Shown here one piece after another: positions 50,570 to 58,898 of a DNA stretch of 64,000 nt. The translations under genes and the position numbers were made by a program. A model generated the notes under the pieces. It saw nothing but the letters and a program-made list of their open reading frames with translations, had not been told where the DNA came from and searched no databases. The DNA comes from Bacillus sp. AFS015802 (GTDB lineage: Bacteria > Bacillota > Bacilli > Bacillales > Bacillaceae_B): the NCBI RefSeq assembly GCF_002561455.1, contig NZ_NTUP01000066.1, positions 1 through 64,000 on the forward strand. The letters are read 5' to 3'. Positions within the stretch are counted from its first letter, which is position 1. The number at the start of each line of letters is the position of its first letter.

Positions 50570-51439
50570 ATGAATTTACATTACATCACCATAAAAGGGG
50601 ACGGACCTCTTAATGAAGACACACTGATTTTCAATGAGAAACAGTCCCTATTCGGTGTCGCCGACGGAGTGTCATCACTCGTCCCTTTCACGTCAAGAGA
50701 GAACCTGACGGGCGGTTACATCGCTTCCCACACGGTAAAGGATGCATTGGAATCCGGTGAAGCGGAAGACCAGCCATTAGTCGAAGCAGTAAAGAAAATC
50801 AATGAAGACTTACATAGGAAAATGAGTGGTTACGGAATCGATCGTCACCGGAAGGAGCAGCTGTGGGGGACGGCGCTGGCCGTGGTTCGGGTGCTGGATA
50901 ACGGAATCGAGTTCATCCAGTCGGGGGATTGCATGATCCTTGCCGTATATGAAAGCGGGGAGGTCCGTCCCCTGACGAGGCTTCAGGTGGAGCACCTGGA
51001 GGAGACAGCGATTGAAATGTGGAGGGAGTGCATCAGAAGAGGGTTCCGGACGAGGGATGAGATCATGCCCCGTGTGAAGGAGCAGCTGATTGCGAACAGG
51101 CAGCTGAGCAATGCAGCAAATGGATACGGCGTCCTGAACGGGGAGCCCGAAGCCGTTGACTATTTCGAATACGGGAAGATCAACAAAGTGGGGCTGACCC
51201 ATCTGATCCTCTTGACGGATGGGTTATTCCTTCCGGCAGAATCAATTCCCGAGGGAGAATCTTATTGGGAATTCATAGCGGGGAGTATCCTCCAAAAAGG
51301 AATCCAGACATATGCAGAGGACCTGATCGCACTCGAGGAACCAGATCCCCAATGCATCACCTACCCAAGATTCAAAAAAAGTGACGACAAAGCCGGCATC
51401 GTGATGGACTTTGGGAGAGGGACGGACCTCGATTTCTAG
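50570..51439 (+). CDS. PP2C-like phosphatase-fold protein
   Basis: A 289-residue protein of the PP2C-like fold. Metal-binding aspartates are suggested by EDTLIFNEKQSLFGVADGVSS (the DG pair) and by FIQSGDCMILA, followed later by LILLTDGLF. The usual RxxxED N-terminal motif is replaced by PLNED. It would remove phosphate from Ser/Thr on an unknown partner. Three copies of the 14-mer word lie in this gene in three frames: KGDGPL (50596), GEVRPL (50960) and RGTDLD (51417). Confidence 0.75.
   Translation: MNLHYITIKGDGPLNEDTLIFNEKQSLFGVADGVSSLVPFTSRENLTGGYIASHTVKDALESGEAEDQPLVEAVKKINEDLHRKMSGYGIDRHRKEQLWGTALAVVRVLDNGIEFIQSGDCMILAVYESGEVRPLTRLQVEHLEETAIEMWRECIRRGFRTRDEIMPRVKEQLIANRQLSNAANGYGVLNGEPEAVDYFEYGKINKVGLTHLILLTDGLFLPAESIPEGESYWEFIAGSILQKGIQTYAEDLIALEEPDPQCITYPRFKKSDDKAGIVMDFGRGTDLDF
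50596..50609 (+). repeat. Word GGGACGGACCTC inside the PP2C-like gene, copy 1
   Basis: AGGGGACGGACCTC; the last 12 bases match exactly. Read as GDGPL. Confidence 0.75.
50960..50973 (-). repeat. Reverse word inside the PP2C-like gene, copy 2
   Basis: GAGGTCCGTCCC on plus, 12 exact bases then CT. Read as EVRPL. Confidence 0.75.
51417..51430 (+). repeat. Word GAGGGACGGACCTC inside the PP2C-like gene, copy 3
   Basis: Exact 14-mer, 9 bases before the stop codon; read as RGTDL. Confidence 0.85.
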
Positions 51440-51465
51440 CGTGAAAACAAGGAATAGGAACAACA

Positions 51466-51513
51466 GGGAGGGACGGACCTTCTGTTTCAGAAAAACAGAG
51501 GTCCGTCCCTCCC
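51466..51513. repeat. Hairpin formed by two opposed repeat words
   Basis: GGGAGGGACGGACCTTCTG (51466-51484) pairs with CAGAGGTCCGTCCCTCCC (from 51496), allowing one bulge; more than 20 bp in total with TTTCAGAAAA in the loop. Located 27 bases after the PP2C-like gene, without a T run. Confidence 0.85.
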
Positions 51514-51610
51514 TCGTCAGTAGGTAATTCCATAGAGTATATGTTAAAATTTAGTAGATTGGTAACGCGGGTAAAGGTGATTGCACGATAATGAAGCCGA
51601 AAAACGAAAA

Positions 51611-51643
51611 GAGGTCCGTCCCTCATGTTGAGGGACGGACCTC
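51611..51643 (-). repeat. Perfect hairpin of two repeat words, terminator of ahpCF
   Basis: GAGGTCCGTCCCTCA, TGT, TGAGGGACGGACCTC: 15-bp perfect stem with a three-base loop. On the minus strand it lies 18 bases after the ahpF stop and is followed by TTTTCGTTTTT, so it acts as the ahpCF terminator. Confidence 0.88.
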
Positions 51644-51660
51644 CAGTAAAATCAATCATC

Positions 51661-53196
51661 TTAGTTCCGGATCATATAGTCAAACGCGCCAAGTGCGGCG
51701 GTGGCTCCTGATCCCATTGAGATGATGATCTGGTTGTAGGCACTGTCTGTACAATCTCCTGCAGCAAATACGCCAGGGACGTTGGTAGCACCGTGTTTGT
51801 CCACGATGATTTCACCGAATTTCGTACGTTCTACAAGGTCGCCGAGCCAGTCTGTGTTTGGCACAAGACCGATTTGGACGAATACACCCTGTAGTTCGAT
51901 GTGCTTCTCTTCAAGAGTTTCACGGTCTTTGTAAGTGATACCGTTCACTTTATCTGTACCTGTGATTTCCTGTGTTTGAGCGTTCGTGATCACGGTCACG
52001 TTCGGCAGGCTGTAAAGACGTTTCTGTAACACATCGTCGGCTTTCAGTTCAGAGTTGAACTCAAGGACCGTGACGTGCTTGACGATTCCTGCAAGGTCGA
52101 TGGCTGCTTCGATACCGGAGTTTCCTCCGCCGATGACAGCGACATCTTTCCCTTCAAAGAGTGGTCCGTCACAGTGAGGGCAGTATGCCACTCCTTTGTT
52201 CTTGAACTTCTCTTCACCCGGGACATTGATGTTGCGCCAGCGTGCACCTGTCGAGATGATCAGGCTCTTACTCTTCAGGACTGCGCCGTTTTCAAGCTCA
52301 AGCTCGACAAGATCTTTCTTCTCGAGGCGTTTTGCGCGCTGAAGGTTCATGACATCGATGCCGTAATCCTTCACGTGCTCTTCAAGGCTCGCCACAAGTT
52401 TCGGACCTTCCGTCTGCTTCACGCTGATGAAGTTCTCGATGCTCATCGTGTCAAGGACCTGACCGCCGAAGCGTTCAGCAACGATTCCTGTACGGATTCC
52501 TTTACGTGCCGCATAAATCGCCGCACTGGATCCCGCAGGTCCGCCACCGACGACAAGGACGTCATACGGATCTTTGTCCGAAAGCTCATCCGCGCCGGGA
52601 CCTTCCACGATTTTAGATAGAATTTCTTCTAACGTCGTACGACCGCCGTTGAAGAATTCCGCATTTAGGTAGACAGCAGGAACAGCCATGACGTTCTTCT
52701 GTTCCACTTCGTCCTTGAAGGCCGCTCCGTCGATCATCGTATGCGTGATGTTCGGGTTCAGCACACTCATGATGTTCAGTGCCTGCACGACGTCAGGACA
52801 GTTGTGACAGCTTAGGCTGACATACGTCTCGAAGTGGTGTTCACCTTTTACGCTCTTGATCTGGTCAATGACGCTTTGATCCACTTTCGGAGCTCTGCCG
52901 CTCACTTGAAGGAGGGCAAGGACCAGGGAAGTGAATTCATGTCCAAGAGGGATCCCGGCAAACGTAATACCGGTCTCCTCACCAGGACGATTCACGCTGA
53001 AGCTGGGTGTTCTTGTCAGTTCTGCTTTTTCCACTGAGATGCGGGATGACATGGAAGAGAGCTCCTCTACAAGAGCGAGCATTTCCTTCGACGTGTCATC
53101 GTCACCTGCACTGACTTTCAGGACGATGTCGCCTTCCATCATCTGCAGGTATTGATCTAATTGTGCTTTAATATCTGCTTCGAGCATGTTTAGCAC
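51661..53196 (-). CDS. ahpF: Alkyl hydroperoxide reductase subunit F
   Basis: A 511-residue NADH:disulfide oxidoreductase. The N-terminal thioredoxin-like tandem has the redox CHNCPD (about residue 129). The FAD motif [17 protein letters not shown] follows at about 217, and the thioredoxin-reductase-like redox pair is [11 protein letters not shown]. The NAD(P)H motif [11 protein letters not shown] and the C-terminal [15 protein letters not shown] are intact. AhpF recycles AhpC at the expense of NADH in the cytoplasm. It is 3 bp downstream of ahpC and shares its promoter. Confidence 0.95.
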   Translation of the reverse strand: MLNMLEADIKAQLDQYLQMMEGDIVLKVSAGDDDTSKEMLALVEELSSMSSRISVEKAELTRTPSFSVNRPGEETGITFAGIPLGHEFTSLVLALLQVSGRAPKVDQSVIDQIKSVKGEHHFETYVSLSCHNCPDVVQALNIMSVLNPNITHTMIDGAAFKDEVEQKNVMAVPAVYLNAEFFNGGRTTLEEILSKIVEGPGADELSDKDPYDVLVVGGGPAGSSAAIYAARKGIRTGIVAERFGGQVLDTMSIENFISVKQTEGPKLVASLEEHVKDYGIDVMNLQRAKRLEKKDLVELELENGAVLKSKSLIISTGARWRNINVPGEEKFKNKGVAYCPHCDGPLFEGKDVAVIGGGNSGIEAAIDLAGIVKHVTVLEFNSELKADDVLQKRLYSLPNVTVITNAQTQEITGTDKVNGITYKDRETLEEKHIELQGVFVQIGLVPNTDWLGDLVERTKFGEIIVDKHGATNVPGVFAAGDCTDSAYNQIIISMGSGATAALGAFDYMIRN

Positions 53197-53199
53197 TCC

Positions 53200-53763
53200 T
53201 TATAATTTACCAACTAAGTCAAGGCTTGGCTTAAGTGTTTCAGAACCTTCCTGCCATTTAGCCGGGCAAACTTCGCCTGGGTTGTTGCGCACATATTGTG
53301 CAGCCTTGATTTTGCTAACTAAGATATCTGCGTCACGGCCGATTCCGCCAGCGTTGATTTCAACTGCCTGGATGACGCCATCCGGGTCGATGATGAATGT
53401 TCCGCGGTCAGCAAGACCATCTTCTTCATTTAATACATCGAAACCGCGAGTGATGCGTTGTGACGGGTCACCGATCATTGCGTATTTGATTTTACCGATT
53501 TTTTCAGAGCTGTCGTGCCAGCCTTTATGTGTAAAGTGAGTGTCCGTAGAAACAGAATATACTTCTACGCCAAGCTCTTTAAGAGTTTCATAGTTATTTT
53601 GAAGGTCTTCAAGTTCTGTCGGGCATACAAATGTGAAGTCTGCAGGGTAGAAGCAGAAAATGCTCCATTGACCTTTCAGGCTTTCGTCTGTCACAGTGAT
53701 GAACTCACCGTCTTTGAATGCTTCTGCTTTAAATGGTACGACTTGTGAACCGATTAATGACAT
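53200..53763 (-). CDS. ahpC: Alkyl hydroperoxide reductase subunit C (peroxiredoxin)
   Basis: A 187-residue typical 2-Cys peroxiredoxin, the standard AhpC length. The peroxidatic cysteine is in [10 protein letters not shown] and the resolving one in GEVCPAKW. The [15 protein letters not shown]-terminus and the [12 protein letters not shown] segment are conserved. It reduces hydrogen and organic peroxides. The ATG at 53763 follows TAGGAGGAAT. A PerR-like box overlaps its promoter. Confidence 0.96.
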   Translation of the reverse strand: MSLIGSQVVPFKAEAFKDGEFITVTDESLKGQWSIFCFYPADFTFVCPTELEDLQNNYETLKELGVEVYSVSTDTHFTHKGWHDSSEKIGKIKYAMIGDPSQRITRGFDVLNEEDGLADRGTFIIDPDGVIQAVEINAGGIGRDADILVSKIKAAQYVRNNPGEVCPAKWQEGSETLKPSLDLVGKL

Positions 53764-53812
53764 AGTGTAAATTCCTCCTAGTAGTGGTATGTGATTGAGA
53801 ATCATTAACAGA

Positions 53813-53866
53813 TTGTAATAATTCTAATTCGATATTCATTATTATATATTTGCGTTTTTTTGTCAA
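53813..53866 (-). promoter_or_regulatory. ahpCF promoter and PerR-like box
   Basis: On the minus strand TTGACA (53861-53866) and AATAAT (53838-53843) are 17 bases apart. Just downstream, 53813-53827 read on plus is TTGTAATAATTCTAA, 13 of 15 bases of the PerR consensus TTATAATNATTATAA. Peroxide-responsive repression is inferred. Confidence 0.78.
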
Positions 53867-53901
53867 GGGAAAAGATCGGGGTTTAGGAAAGGGAGGATTT
53901 T

Positions 53902-54363
53902 ATGCTGAAAAAACTAGTCTTATTCGTGGTATTGGTCACATTGACTCCACTACATATCCTTGCAGCAGCATCATCTGTGATCCAGGAAAGGGAAGTGGGT
54001 GGGTATCGGTTCACCATGATAGGAGGGGAACACTCATTGATCTGGAAAATCGCTCATGAGGGACGGACCTCAACGATCTATCAAAATAAAGAAAATAAAG
54101 AAGATCTCGATCAATTTTATTCGTCAATGAGTGAGGCGGCAACTCACCGATTCACGCTCATTGCCTCGACCGGTTACTTTTTCATTGTCTGCATCACTAC
54201 CTTGATTTTTTATATAAAACGGAAGCATATCCCCTTATCAGTCGGCATGATCATTGTTTGCCTGGCTTTTGGTGCATTGTACTTTTCGGTTACGTCGTTT
54301 TTAGAGATGCAGGATGCGATCAGGGATGTGGGGTATTATTATTTGAGGTTGGTGGGTGAATAG
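53902..54363 (+). CDS. Membrane protein of unknown function
   Basis: A 153-residue protein with a signal-like N-terminal helix (residues 3-22), a soluble segment, then two transmembrane helices (about 89-107 and 115-137). GGGAGGATTTT precedes the ATG. The 14-mer word at 54058-54071 is read as EGRTS in the soluble segment. It is divergent from ahpC. Not recognised. Confidence 0.65.
   Translation: MLKKLVLFVVLVTLTPLHILAAASSVIQEREVGGYRFTMIGGEHSLIWKIAHEGRTSTIYQNKENKEDLDQFYSSMSEAATHRFTLIASTGYFFIVCITTLIFYIKRKHIPLSVGMIIVCLAFGALYFSVTSFLEMQDAIRDVGYYYLRLVGE
54058..54071 (+). repeat. Word GAGGGACGGACCTC inside a coding sequence
   Basis: Exact 14-mer, frame reading EGRTS. Confidence 0.85.
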
Positions 54364-54496
54364 GTGGAGAAAGGGGGATGAGCTGTATGTAAAAGTGAAT
54401 ATCCAAACCAGCTTCATACATTCATGGGGAGAGAGTGAAATCTTTTTCCACCCTCACTCATACTCAACGCACAGCTCCTTCCTGAACCTCAAACTA

Positions 54497-54544
54497 TCAT
54501 TCCATTTCTCCAATCAACCTATCAAGATTAACCGTTTTAGGCAT
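54497..54544 (-). pseudogene. Short remnant of a minus-strand gene
   Basis: An ATG with AAAAGGGGGTC upstream on the minus strand opens a frame of 15 residues, MPKTVNLDRLIGEME, which then stops. A +1 frame continues WNDSLRFRKELCVEYE. The start resembles UPF0158-type proteins but is far too short, so it is likely a degenerate start or a frameshifted gene. Very uncertain. The rest of 54364-54606 holds nothing clear. Confidence 0.3.
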
Positions 54545-54606
54545 ATGCAGACCCCCTTTTCTTATAAGGTAAGTATACCTATTTTCAAAAAAATTTAAAA
54601 AGTCGG

Positions 54607-54661
54607 TTGCAAAATGACACTCGTGTCGATATACTAAAAGTAAGAAAACGACACTAATGTC
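54607..54661 (+). promoter_or_regulatory. Promoter with two TetR-type operators before the MFS/TetR operon
   Basis: TTGCAA (54607) and TATACT (54630) are 17 bases apart. Site 1 GACACTCGTGTC (54616-54627) lies in the spacer. Site 2 GACACTAATGTC (54650-54661) lies just after the start site and its flanks AAAAC/ATTTT extend the symmetry. Repeated GACACTNRTGTC is the type of site used by TetR-like efflux repressors. The TetR gene at 55906 is the likely ligand. Confidence 0.8.
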
Positions 54662-54686
54662 ATTTTTAACAAAGGGGCGATGGGGA

Positions 54687-55952
54687 ATGGAATCTTCTTT
54701 ACGCAAAAATAAACCGTTCATCACACTGATGACGGCGCAGGCGATTTCGGGACTTGGGGATTGGTTGAGTATTGTGGCGATCATTACGCTGGTTGGGTTA
54801 AAATGGGAAGCAACACCGATGCAGATGTCGTTGATCATCTTGAGTCTGGCGCTGCCGATGGCCTTATTCGGACCGATCACGGGAACGATTGCGGACCGGA
54901 TGGAGAGGAAAACGCTGATGGTGTTTTCCGATGTGGTAAGGGGAGTGCTGATTCTGCTCCTGACGCTGGCCACGAATGTGTGGATGGTGTACGGCTGTTT
55001 GTTCCTGACGGGGATTTTCTCCTCAGTGTTCATTCCGGCAAAGAATGGAAAGTTGAAGGAGCTTGTGGCAGATGAGAACATCAAGGGGGCCATGTCGCTT
55101 TCGTCCACCATCGATTCAGGCACGAAGGTCATCGGACCGCTCGTGAGCGGGATCCTGGTGTCCCTGATCGGAACGTACAACGTCTTCTATCTGGACTCGG
55201 CCACCTTCTTCCTGTCGGCGATCCTTATCTTCCTTTTGCCAAAAGCCGTGAAAGAAGTGAAAGTGGAAGAGGAGAAGAGGGACGGACCTTCTTTCAAAGA
55301 GGAGATCAAAGTCGGGTTCTCATTCATTAAAAAAAGCCGTTTCTTATTATATGGATTGTTTTTACTCGGGATCAGTTTGTTGATCCTGCAATTATCGGAC
55401 TCTCAATTCATTGTCCTGCTGCGCCAGTTGACGGATGTCTCACCGAATCTCCTTGGGTATCTGGTGGCAAGTGCTGGTGTCGGAATGCTGATCACAGGGA
55501 TTTATCTGTCGAAAAAGACAGATTATAACGCATTCGTCTATATGTGTATCGGGGTATTCGGAATAGGTATGGGATTTGCTTTGATGGGGATCCTGACACA
55601 TTATGACCTGAGCCTGTCAAAGCTGTGGGTCCCGGTTCTCGGAATGATGGCAGGAGCATCTGCCGGCCTCGTCTTCATCCCATTCCAGGCAGCGACACAG
55701 GAGAAGACGCCGGTTCACATGACGGGCAGGGTCTTCGGTGTCGTCAACAGCACCACCACGACAGCCACGATCATCGGGCCGCTTGCAGGGGGAGCCCTTG
55801 CCACCGTGATTGGGATCATCCCGTCCTTCATCATCACCGGGTCATTATTGATCGTATTATTCTTCATATCCATTGCCGTAAAAAATAAAGTAGAGGAGGA
55901 GCCAGATGTCACCGAAAGTCAGTCAGGAGCACAAGGAGCAACGCCGCTCTAA
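54687..55952 (+). CDS. MFS efflux transporter, YfiS-like
   Basis: A 421-residue major facilitator of about twelve helices. The N-terminal motif A loop reads GTIADRMERKTLMVF. It is the MFS_3/YfiS-type arrangement of enterobactin-exporter-like drug transporters. The ATG at 54687 is supported by GATGGGGA; the longer frame begins before the operator. It shares 47 bases with the following tetR gene. A repeat word at 55277-55290 encodes RDGPS in the central cytoplasmic loop. Substrate unknown. Confidence 0.87.
   Translation: MESSLRKNKPFITLMTAQAISGLGDWLSIVAIITLVGLKWEATPMQMSLIILSLALPMALFGPITGTIADRMERKTLMVFSDVVRGVLILLLTLATNVWMVYGCLFLTGIFSSVFIPAKNGKLKELVADENIKGAMSLSSTIDSGTKVIGPLVSGILVSLIGTYNVFYLDSATFFLSAILIFLLPKAVKEVKVEEEKRDGPSFKEEIKVGFSFIKKSRFLLYGLFLLGISLLILQLSDSQFIVLLRQLTDVSPNLLGYLVASAGVGMLITGIYLSKKTDYNAFVYMCIGVFGIGMGFALMGILTHYDLSLSKLWVPVLGMMAGASAGLVFIPFQAATQEKTPVHMTGRVFGVVNSTTTTATIIGPLAGGALATVIGIIPSFIITGSLLIVLFFISIAVKNKVEEEPDVTESQSGAQGATPL
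55277..55290 (+). repeat. Word GAGGGACGGACCTT inside the MFS gene
   Basis: Exact 13-base match; frame reading RDGP in the central hydrophilic loop. Confidence 0.8.
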
Positions 55953-56526
55953 CTTACTAAAAGCCGCCCGGGAAGTCTTCAGCGAGCACGGCTATGAACA
56001 TACGACCATGAAGCACGTCATGGAGCGGGCCGGTGTGAGCCGGGGCGGGTTGTACCAGTATTTTGAAAACAAAGAAGATCTCTTCGAGGCATTGATCGAG
56101 GGAGAGCAGGAGGAGGTCATCGAGGAAAGTATCCAGGCTATGTTGAAGCAGCAGGGGAGCTATTGGGATGTCCTCCTTATGAGCTTTCTCGGGGAGAGTA
56201 AACAGGCGACGAATGAAATGGATGCCCTCGCGCCTTCGAAGTTGGAATACTTCATTACGGGACGCAATGACGAAAGCAGGAAGGATCATGCCAGGAAACG
56301 ATTTGCTGAGGCGTATCGAATGACCGCCAATATTATTGAAGAGGGCGTGAAAGCCGGGGAGTTCTCTCCACGCTTTGAACCAGAGGTGATCGCCAAAGCC
56401 ATCATTTCGCATATCGACGGACTTGCGGTGGATCACGCCATCCTCGATTCCGACACGATTCAGCTGAAAGAGCAGACGGAGTTGTTGATCGCGTATGTGA
56501 AGTGGGGATTGGGTGTAGATGAGTAG
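55906..56526 (+). CDS. TetR-family repressor (YfiR-like)
   Basis: A 206-residue TetR regulator. The helix-turn-helix is at TTMKHVMERAGVSRGGLYQYFENKEDLF. The C-terminal ligand domain contains FEPEVIAKAIISHIDGLAVDHA as in YfiR-like regulators. It starts inside the MFS gene with GAGGAGGAGCC upstream, so it is co-transcribed and likely autoregulated via the two sites at 54616 and 54650. Inducer unknown. Confidence 0.88.
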   Translation: MSPKVSQEHKEQRRSNLLKAAREVFSEHGYEHTTMKHVMERAGVSRGGLYQYFENKEDLFEALIEGEQEEVIEESIQAMLKQQGSYWDVLLMSFLGESKQATNEMDALAPSKLEYFITGRNDESRKDHARKRFAEAYRMTANIIEEGVKAGEFSPRFEPEVIAKAIISHIDGLAVDHAILDSDTIQLKEQTELLIAYVKWGLGVDE

Positions 56527-56559
56527 AGAGAGTTCGCTGATATACGCTTCACGAAAATG

Positions 56560-56620
56560 CCAGGGAGACAGGTTCTCGTGGACCAATTTGGGTCACGGGA
56601 CCTGTCCCCCTGGTTTTTTT
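56560..56620 (+). repeat. Second-family hairpin repeat and terminator of tetR
   Basis: Left arm starts CCAGGGAGACAGGT and the right arm ends ACCTGTCCCCCTGG, with internal GGACCAATTTGGGTCA; a T run follows on plus. A close copy is at 60470-60521. On the minus strand the right arm supplies the last codons and stop of gerB. Confidence 0.85.
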
Positions 56621-57708
56621 CCTTTTCTTGATTTCCAGAACACGCCAATCGCCAATATAATCGGCAAAACAAATTGAATGGGGATATGAAGGTAGTAGGG
56701 AACAAGTTTCAAACCTACATATAGATGCTCGGCGATATCACCGCTTCGATGGAGGGAGAGGAGATAGACGGCCGCGACTAGCAGGAAGACGTGCCAATTT
56801 TTTTGTTTCACCTTGAACAGTTGGGTGAGGATGGCCCTTGCTGCATAAATGAATACGGATACCTTTATGAAGCCTCCTCCGATCAACAGCAGGTAGGTGA
56901 AGATTTCCAAATGCTCGATGACGCCTAAATACGTGATCAATTCCATGGCTTTCACGAAAGGAAAGTAATAGGTATTGGCGAAAGGGGCATGGAGGATGCC
57001 GATGATCAGTTCCATGGTGGTCATTACGACTATTCCGGCCAGGACGATGGGAATCCAAACGACTTTCTGCAGCTTCTCTTTTTGAGCAATAGAAGGGAGC
57101 AGAACAAGAAATACAACGAGTTCCCCGTAAGGAAAAGTCAATCCTGTGGGGAAGATCATCTTGCTGAGTGGCTTCCACCCTTGAGAAAAAAGAGGCAGGA
57201 GATACCTTGCCTGGAATTCTTCCGAGAAGAAACCGAGCAACCATAATAAAACCAGAATGATAAGGAAAAAGAAACTCATGATCAAAGCGCTTCGGGCAAT
57301 CGCTTCTACCCCGAGCATGATACAATAGGCGGCGACAAGTATGAATGGAACCGCGGCAACCCAAGTGGGTGAGTCGGGATAGAGGATCTGGGTGGTGAAG
57401 AAGGCAAAATCATTCATAACTCTTGCTGCAATGTATAGGAAGTAGAAACTGAATACGACAGCAATGATCTTGGACAAAAAGGAACCGAACCCCATTTCCA
57501 AAAGGGGGATGAACTCCTTCCACCCACTCTTCTTCAACACAAAAAGATAAAAGTAGAACAAAAGGATGCCAAACCCCATTTCCATCGCTGTCCCCAAGAT
57601 GCTGTCTTCCATTGCTGTAAAGTTCAACCCGACGACGATGGTGCTTCCGGTAAGGAAGAGAAGCATCATCGAACATAATTCAAGTGTGGAAATGGATATC
57701 TTATTCAT
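56593..57708 (-). CDS. Spore germination protein GerB (GerAB/GerKB family permease)
   Basis: A 371-residue amino-acid-permease-like protein with about ten transmembrane helices, beginning ISTLELCSMMLLFLTGSTIVVG. It is the B subunit of a germinant receptor and sits in the spore inner membrane, where it helps sense nutrients. Its last residues KPGGQVP and stop lie inside the hairpin repeat at 56560-56613. It is the last gene of a gerA-gerC-gerB operon. Confidence 0.9.
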   Translation of the reverse strand: MNKISISTLELCSMMLLFLTGSTIVVGLNFTAMEDSILGTAMEMGFGILLFYFYLFVLKKSGWKEFIPLLEMGFGSFLSKIIAVVFSFYFLYIAARVMNDFAFFTTQILYPDSPTWVAAVPFILVAAYCIMLGVEAIARSALIMSFFFLIILVLLWLLGFFSEEFQARYLLPLFSQGWKPLSKMIFPTGLTFPYGELVVFLVLLPSIAQKEKLQKVVWIPIVLAGIVVMTTMELIIGILHAPFANTYYFPFVKAMELITYLGVIEHLEIFTYLLLIGGGFIKVSVFIYAARAILTQLFKVKQKNWHVFLLVAAVYLLSLHRSGDIAEHLYVGLKLVPYYLHIPIQFVLPIILAIGVFWKSRKGKKPGGQVP

Positions 57709-57728
57709 GGTTCCGTCCTCCTCTTATC

Positions 57729-58898
57729 TTAATGTTTGATTTGGCCGAATCGTACGAATTGAACCTTGACATCCGTATTCACGTCCACCGACTCGAAAAA
57801 TGTTTTTTCATTCCGTCTCTTTTTCCAGATCCCAGGTTCTTTACGATAAAGGGCATCTTTCAGGCCGAGCGCATCTGTCCCGTTTTCCTGAGATTTTTTG
57901 ATAAGCGCCTCTATATTGAACTTAATCTCTTTTTCCAATTGGTTTTGGAGCGTTTTTCGTGAGGAAAGCTTGGTCATATCCTTCCCGCACGCGTTTTGTT
58001 CAAGGTCTCCCTCGACCTCCACTTTCACCTGAAAAGAAACGGGTTCTGTGTTTACCTTCAAGGAGGAAGCGGTATGGGTGGTGCTGATGGTGAACTCTTT
58101 ATCTGAGTCCCCACACGGTGCAGAAATGTTTAATACCTGATCGATTCCTTTGATCAGGGCCAATGTATTGCTCTCCTCACTGGTGAAATAAAAATCCAGT
58201 TTTTCCTTTTTAAAAGCAGCAAATCCTTCAAGGGAAATATGGGCAGCAGGCGTGAAATCCTCTATATTTCCCTTTGTCATCCCATTTTCGACGTCTCCGT
58301 GGATCTCAACATAAGGGATGATGATGTCAGAAGTGTTGTCTGTTAAAATACTCTTGATCCGTTCCGATGAGGTATTCACCAGATTTCCCCATACGGCTTT
58401 CGAATTTTTCAGCATCGTATTCGTGTATAAGGCGGCCAGTTTTTGCTGAGGGGTGAACAATTTTAAAAATATTTCGGCACTTTCATCTTTAATGAGAATG
58501 GTGTTGATATTCGCAGGTATCCTCGGATTGCGAAGAAGAAAGTCCAACGTTTCACTCAACCCTTCCTCCTTCGCAAGCTTCTCGCTCAGGACAACCACTT
58601 GTAACGTATCAAGAATCGGCTCTTTCAACGTTTCTTTTCGGATCTTTTCGAGGGCTTCCGGTATTGATCTTCCCATTTGGGTATAGGTGAACCCTCCAGT
58701 CGGGTCCACAGAGTTTTTTTGATTAGCAGAGGGATTGAAGACTTGAAGGGTCACCACATATTCCCCATCCAATTGATCAACCCCGAGACCTGACACCAGT
58801 TCGACCTCATTTAAATCATTTGTGTTCATATATCCCACAATGATGGTTCCCATGAAAAGAAACAAAATGGTGATGAGACGTAATTTGGATAGATTCAC
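57729..58898 (-). CDS. Spore germination protein GerC, lacking a lipobox cysteine
   Basis: A 389-residue protein of the Ger(x)C family. The GerC-type core is present: ELVSGLGVDQLDGEYVVTLQVFNP, PEALEKIRKETLKEPILDTLQVVVLSEKLA and a KDALYRKEPGIWKKRR C-terminus. Other GerC proteins have an LTGC-W type lipobox; here the position reads IIVGYMNTNDL, with Tyr instead of Cys. It may be anchored by its N-terminal helix instead. It overlaps the gerA stop by ATGA. Confidence 0.88.
   Translation of the reverse strand: MNLSKLRLITILFLFMGTIIVGYMNTNDLNEVELVSGLGVDQLDGEYVVTLQVFNPSANQKNSVDPTGGFTYTQMGRSIPEALEKIRKETLKEPILDTLQVVVLSEKLAKEEGLSETLDFLLRNPRIPANINTILIKDESAEIFLKLFTPQQKLAALYTNTMLKNSKAVWGNLVNTSSERIKSILTDNTSDIIIPYVEIHGDVENGMTKGNIEDFTPAAHISLEGFAAFKKEKLDFYFTSEESNTLALIKGIDQVLNISAPCGDSDKEFTISTTHTASSLKVNTEPVSFQVKVEVEGDLEQNACGKDMTKLSSRKTLQNQLEKEIKFNIEALIKKSQENGTDALGLKDALYRKEPGIWKKRRNEKTFFESVDVNTDVKVQFVRFGQIKH

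Noticed and set aside
52075..52620. 181-residue open frame antisense to ahpF
   Set aside because: It is an antisense shadow of the well-supported ahpF gene, Cys-rich and without a start signal.
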